In this document: positions 61,889-64,000 of the stretch, one piece after another
Layout: each line of letters starts with the position of its first letter
Position numbering within the stretch: the first letter of the stretch is position 1
Source of the DNA: Faecalibacterium duncaniae
Lineage (GTDB): Bacteria; Bacillota; Clostridia; Oscillospirales; Ruminococcaceae
NCBI RefSeq assembly: GCF_010509575.1
Contig: NZ_CP048437.1
Span: 1,736,001 to 1,800,000, forward strand
Length of the DNA stretch: 64,000 nucleotides
Direction: 5' to 3'
Position numbers and translations under genes: made by a program
Notes under the pieces: model-generated
The model's database searches: none
Told to the model about the DNA's origin: nothing
The model's input: the letters and a program-made list of their open reading frames with translations, nothing else

Positions 61889-64000
61889 ATGACATGGCCT
61901 TTTGAAAATGATACCAGTAACATTGAAAAGAAACTGGCAAAGCGCAGTTTGCACCATGAACGGCAGCGTAATTTATTTGCAATCATTGCTCTGGCACTAA
62001 CTGCATTTATGATAACTGCGACATTCAGTATTGGCTTTAGTTACTTTGAAACCTACCAAATGCAACAAATCCGCTTAATGGGAACTACCGCAGATGCCGG
62101 AATCACAAATGTAACGGAAGAACAGTTGGTTGAGATTTCAAAATCAAGTCTTGTACTTGACGTAGGCATACAGCAGCGTTTAGGCAGTGTTGATACAGAA
62201 CAACTGAGAAACGCAAGATTAGGTGTAGTATGGATAAATGATACAGAGTGGGAACACCACCGTCTTCCTACTATATCAGGTGTTGTAGGAAATTATCCGT
62301 TAAGTAAAAGCGAAATCATGTTGCCTACATGGGTGCTTGAACAGATGGGTATTTCTGATCCACAAATAGGGATGGAAATTGTGTTGTCATACCAAATTGG
62401 CGATAGCTATGATTATGTCACGGACACCTTTTTGCTGTCGGGCTACTATACGGACTACATTCCAATGCGCACAAATAATCGTGGTTATGTTTATGTTTCA
62501 TCCGCTTTTAAGGATAGCTTAAATGTATCACTGGATAATAGTGTTACGGCAATGATCCGTTTTCAAGGCAATGATAATGCTGACAAAAACTGTGAAAGAT
62601 TGCGGCGTGAGATTGACTTTACAGAAGGGCAAACATTTGAAATTGTACCATTAGAACAGGCAAATGGTGGAACTATTATTTTAGCTGTAATAATTTTAGC
62701 AGTTTTTATATCCTTTAGCGGCTATCTGCTGATTTATAATATTCTTTATGTCTCTGTCGTAAAAGATGTGCAATTCTATGGCCGTCTTAAAACGATTGGA
62801 ACGACCCAAAGGCAGATAAAGAGAATTATCTATAAGCAGGCAATCAGAATCTCTTGTATTGGTATTCCGATTGGCCTGTTACTTGGTGCGGTTGTTTCCT
62901 TTGGCATTGTTCCTTACTTCCTGAATATGATGTATTCAACAAATTCTGATGTGGGAACAAAAGTATCTTTTTCGCCGTTTATTTTCATAGGAGCGGCCAT
63001 ATTTACGTTCATTACCGTTATGATTGCAAGCATGAAGCCCGCCAAAATTGCCGGAAGTGTTTCACCAATAGCAGCACTCCAATATACAGCAGCCAGCACA
63101 AAGAGCAGCGCCAGAAATTGTAGCAAAATGAAGTTGTCCAGAATGGCATGGAACAATGTCTTTCGTAATGCTAAGAGTACAACCCTTGTTTTTGCATCGC
63201 TTTTTTTCGGCCTTTCCTTGTTCCTTGTCGTCACAGGGCTATTACATGGTTTAAGCCCGGAGAATTATGTGAGCCAATGGGGAGTAAGCGATTTTGCACT
63301 CACATATAGTATCCACGAAAGAGAAGATTTAATTTCCAGCGAAATGGTTTCAGAGATTGGTCAGCTTGACGGCATTGAGAATTTGAGGTTGACCTATGCA
63401 CCTTATCCTCAAGTAGCAGCAGATGTTGTATATGACGATGCTGTATTTCACGAGTTTCTTGCGTCATTAGACGGAGTAAACGGCATTGATTTTTCTGATC
63501 CGGCAAAATTAGAAAATTATCAGCAAAACTTTTTTAGCGGGGTTTTTGGAATTGACAGTGCATATTTGGAAGAAATCAATAAAACCTTAAACTTGCCTAT
63601 TGACACGTCTGCCTTTGAACAAGGAAAGGTTGTGCTGCTGTCCAAAACAGTAGAAGGCCTTATTCAGCCAGGGCAGGAAATAACAATCCAGACGCAGAAC
63701 GGACAGCATTCCTTTATTGTAGCGAACGGTTATTTGAATGAAGGGTTTCGAGCAGGAGGAGGCAATGAGAGAGGGACGGCTCCTGATTTGTATATTAGTC
63801 AAACAGCTTTGAAAGAACTCTTTCCGCAATATAGAGTGTTCCGCGTGGCCTTTGATACGGATGGTCAACATGACGAAAGTATACTGCAAGAATTAAAGCA
63901 AATCACCGCATCACAAGCTAACATTGATATTATATCCCGATATGAACGGCGAGAAGAAATGCAGGAATATCTCATTACAGCAAAGGTTTTAGGAACAGGG
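61889..64000 (+). CDS. FtsX-type ABC permease, BceB-like, 3' end missing (ICE-B)
   Basis: Open from ATG 61889 (MTWPFENDTSNIEKKLAKRS) to the window edge, about 704 codons seen. N-terminal membrane helix (NLFAIIALALTAFMITATFS), a long outer domain, then three membrane helices (VIILAVFISFSGYLLIYNIL and following), a cytoplasmic loop, and a second FtsX unit beginning NNVFRNAKSTTLVFASLFFG. Two FtsX-like halves fit peptide-resistance permeases. Its base composition is clearly richer in A and T than the regulator and ATPase genes before it, so it may have a different origin. Confidence 0.85.
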   Translation, partial: MTWPFENDTSNIEKKLAKRSLHHERQRNLFAIIALALTAFMITATFSIGFSYFETYQMQQIRLMGTTADAGITNVTEEQLVEISKSSLVLDVGIQQRLGSVDTEQLRNARLGVVWINDTEWEHHRLPTISGVVGNYPLSKSEIMLPTWVLEQMGISDPQIGMEIVLSYQIGDSYDYVTDTFLLSGYYTDYIPMRTNNRGYVYVSSAFKDSLNVSLDNSVTAMIRFQGNDNADKNCERLRREIDFTEGQTFEIVPLEQANGGTIILAVIILAVFISFSGYLLIYNILYVSVVKDVQFYGRLKTIGTTQRQIKRIIYKQAIRISCIGIPIGLLLGAVVSFGIVPYFLNMMYSTNSDVGTKVSFSPFIFIGAAIFTFITVMIASMKPAKIAGSVSPIAALQYTAASTKSSARNCSKMKLSRMAWNNVFRNAKSTTLVFASLFFGLSLFLVVTGLLHGLSPENYVSQWGVSDFALTYSIHEREDLISSEMVSEIGQLDGIENLRLTYAPYPQVAADVVYDDAVFHEFLASLDGVNGIDFSDPAKLENYQQNFFSGVFGIDSAYLEEINKTLNLPIDTSAFEQGKVVLLSKTVEGLIQPGQEITIQTQNGQHSFIVANGYLNEGFRAGGGNERGTAPDLYISQTALKELFPQYRVFRVAFDTDGQHDESILQELKQITASQANIDIISRYERREEMQEYLITAKVLGTG

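Overview
The window looks like a stretch of chromosome from a gut Clostridia species (Oscillospiraceae; the GC-rich core genes fit Faecalibacterium or a close relative, which is an inference from gene content only). About 3.9 kb of ordinary chromosome, galK, an AraC-type regulator and rlmD (21.6-25.4 kb), is flanked by two different conjugative elements of the Tn1549-like family that point away from each other. No rRNA, tRNA or CRISPR array was seen.

ICE-A (left edge to about 21.59 kb, mostly minus strand) is cut by the left window edge. Reading leftward from its right end it carries a large serine recombinase, TnpV, an XRE regulator, an antimicrobial-peptide resistance module (response regulator, sensor kinase, three-gene LanFEG-like ABC exporter, lipoprotein), a ParB-like protein with AT-hook motifs, a DUF7768-like protein, ArdA, and then the transfer genes: PcfB, VirD4-type coupling protein, Maff2, VirB6-like protein, SpoVG, two DNA methyltransferases, PrgI, VirB4, NlpC/P60 hydrolase, DUF4315 and DUF4366. 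A palindrome with core GRGACANNNTGTCCC occurs nine times over its first 13 kb, usually just before a gene start. ICE-B lacks it. With the ParB homologue this resembles a KorB-like operator/partition system and is the most interesting signal in the window.

ICE-B (from about 25.44 kb, directly after the rlmD stop codon, past the right edge) has a related but clearly diverged transfer module on the plus strand: replication initiator, PcfB, coupling protein, Maff2, VirB6, PrgI, VirB4, C5 methyltransferase, NlpC/P60, DUF4315, DUF4366, topoisomerase III, an ArdA-ArdC-YodL fusion, an unknown protein and TTRAP. A BRO protein, relaxase and MobC (with an oriT candidate) and an XRE regulator follow on the minus strand. 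A BceRS-BceAB-like module on the plus strand runs off the right edge.

ICE-B is itself colonised twice. A 9.5 kb mobilisable element (IME-C: GntR regulator plus ABC transporter, DUF6440, sigma factor, MobC, frameshifted relaxase, replication proteins, TnpW, serine recombinase) sits inside maff2, splitting it exactly at a GC dinucleotide and bounded by imperfect inverted repeats. A 2,588 bp group II intron sits in the next gene, virB6; removing it restores a 287-residue frame. The transfer region is therefore a three-level nest of mobile DNA: ICE, then IME and intron.

Both ICEs place an XRE regulator next to a two-component system plus a peptide-resistance type ABC transporter. In both, the transporter promoter carries direct repeats at exactly 11 bp spacing, as expected for OmpR-family response regulators, but the repeat sequences differ between the two elements.
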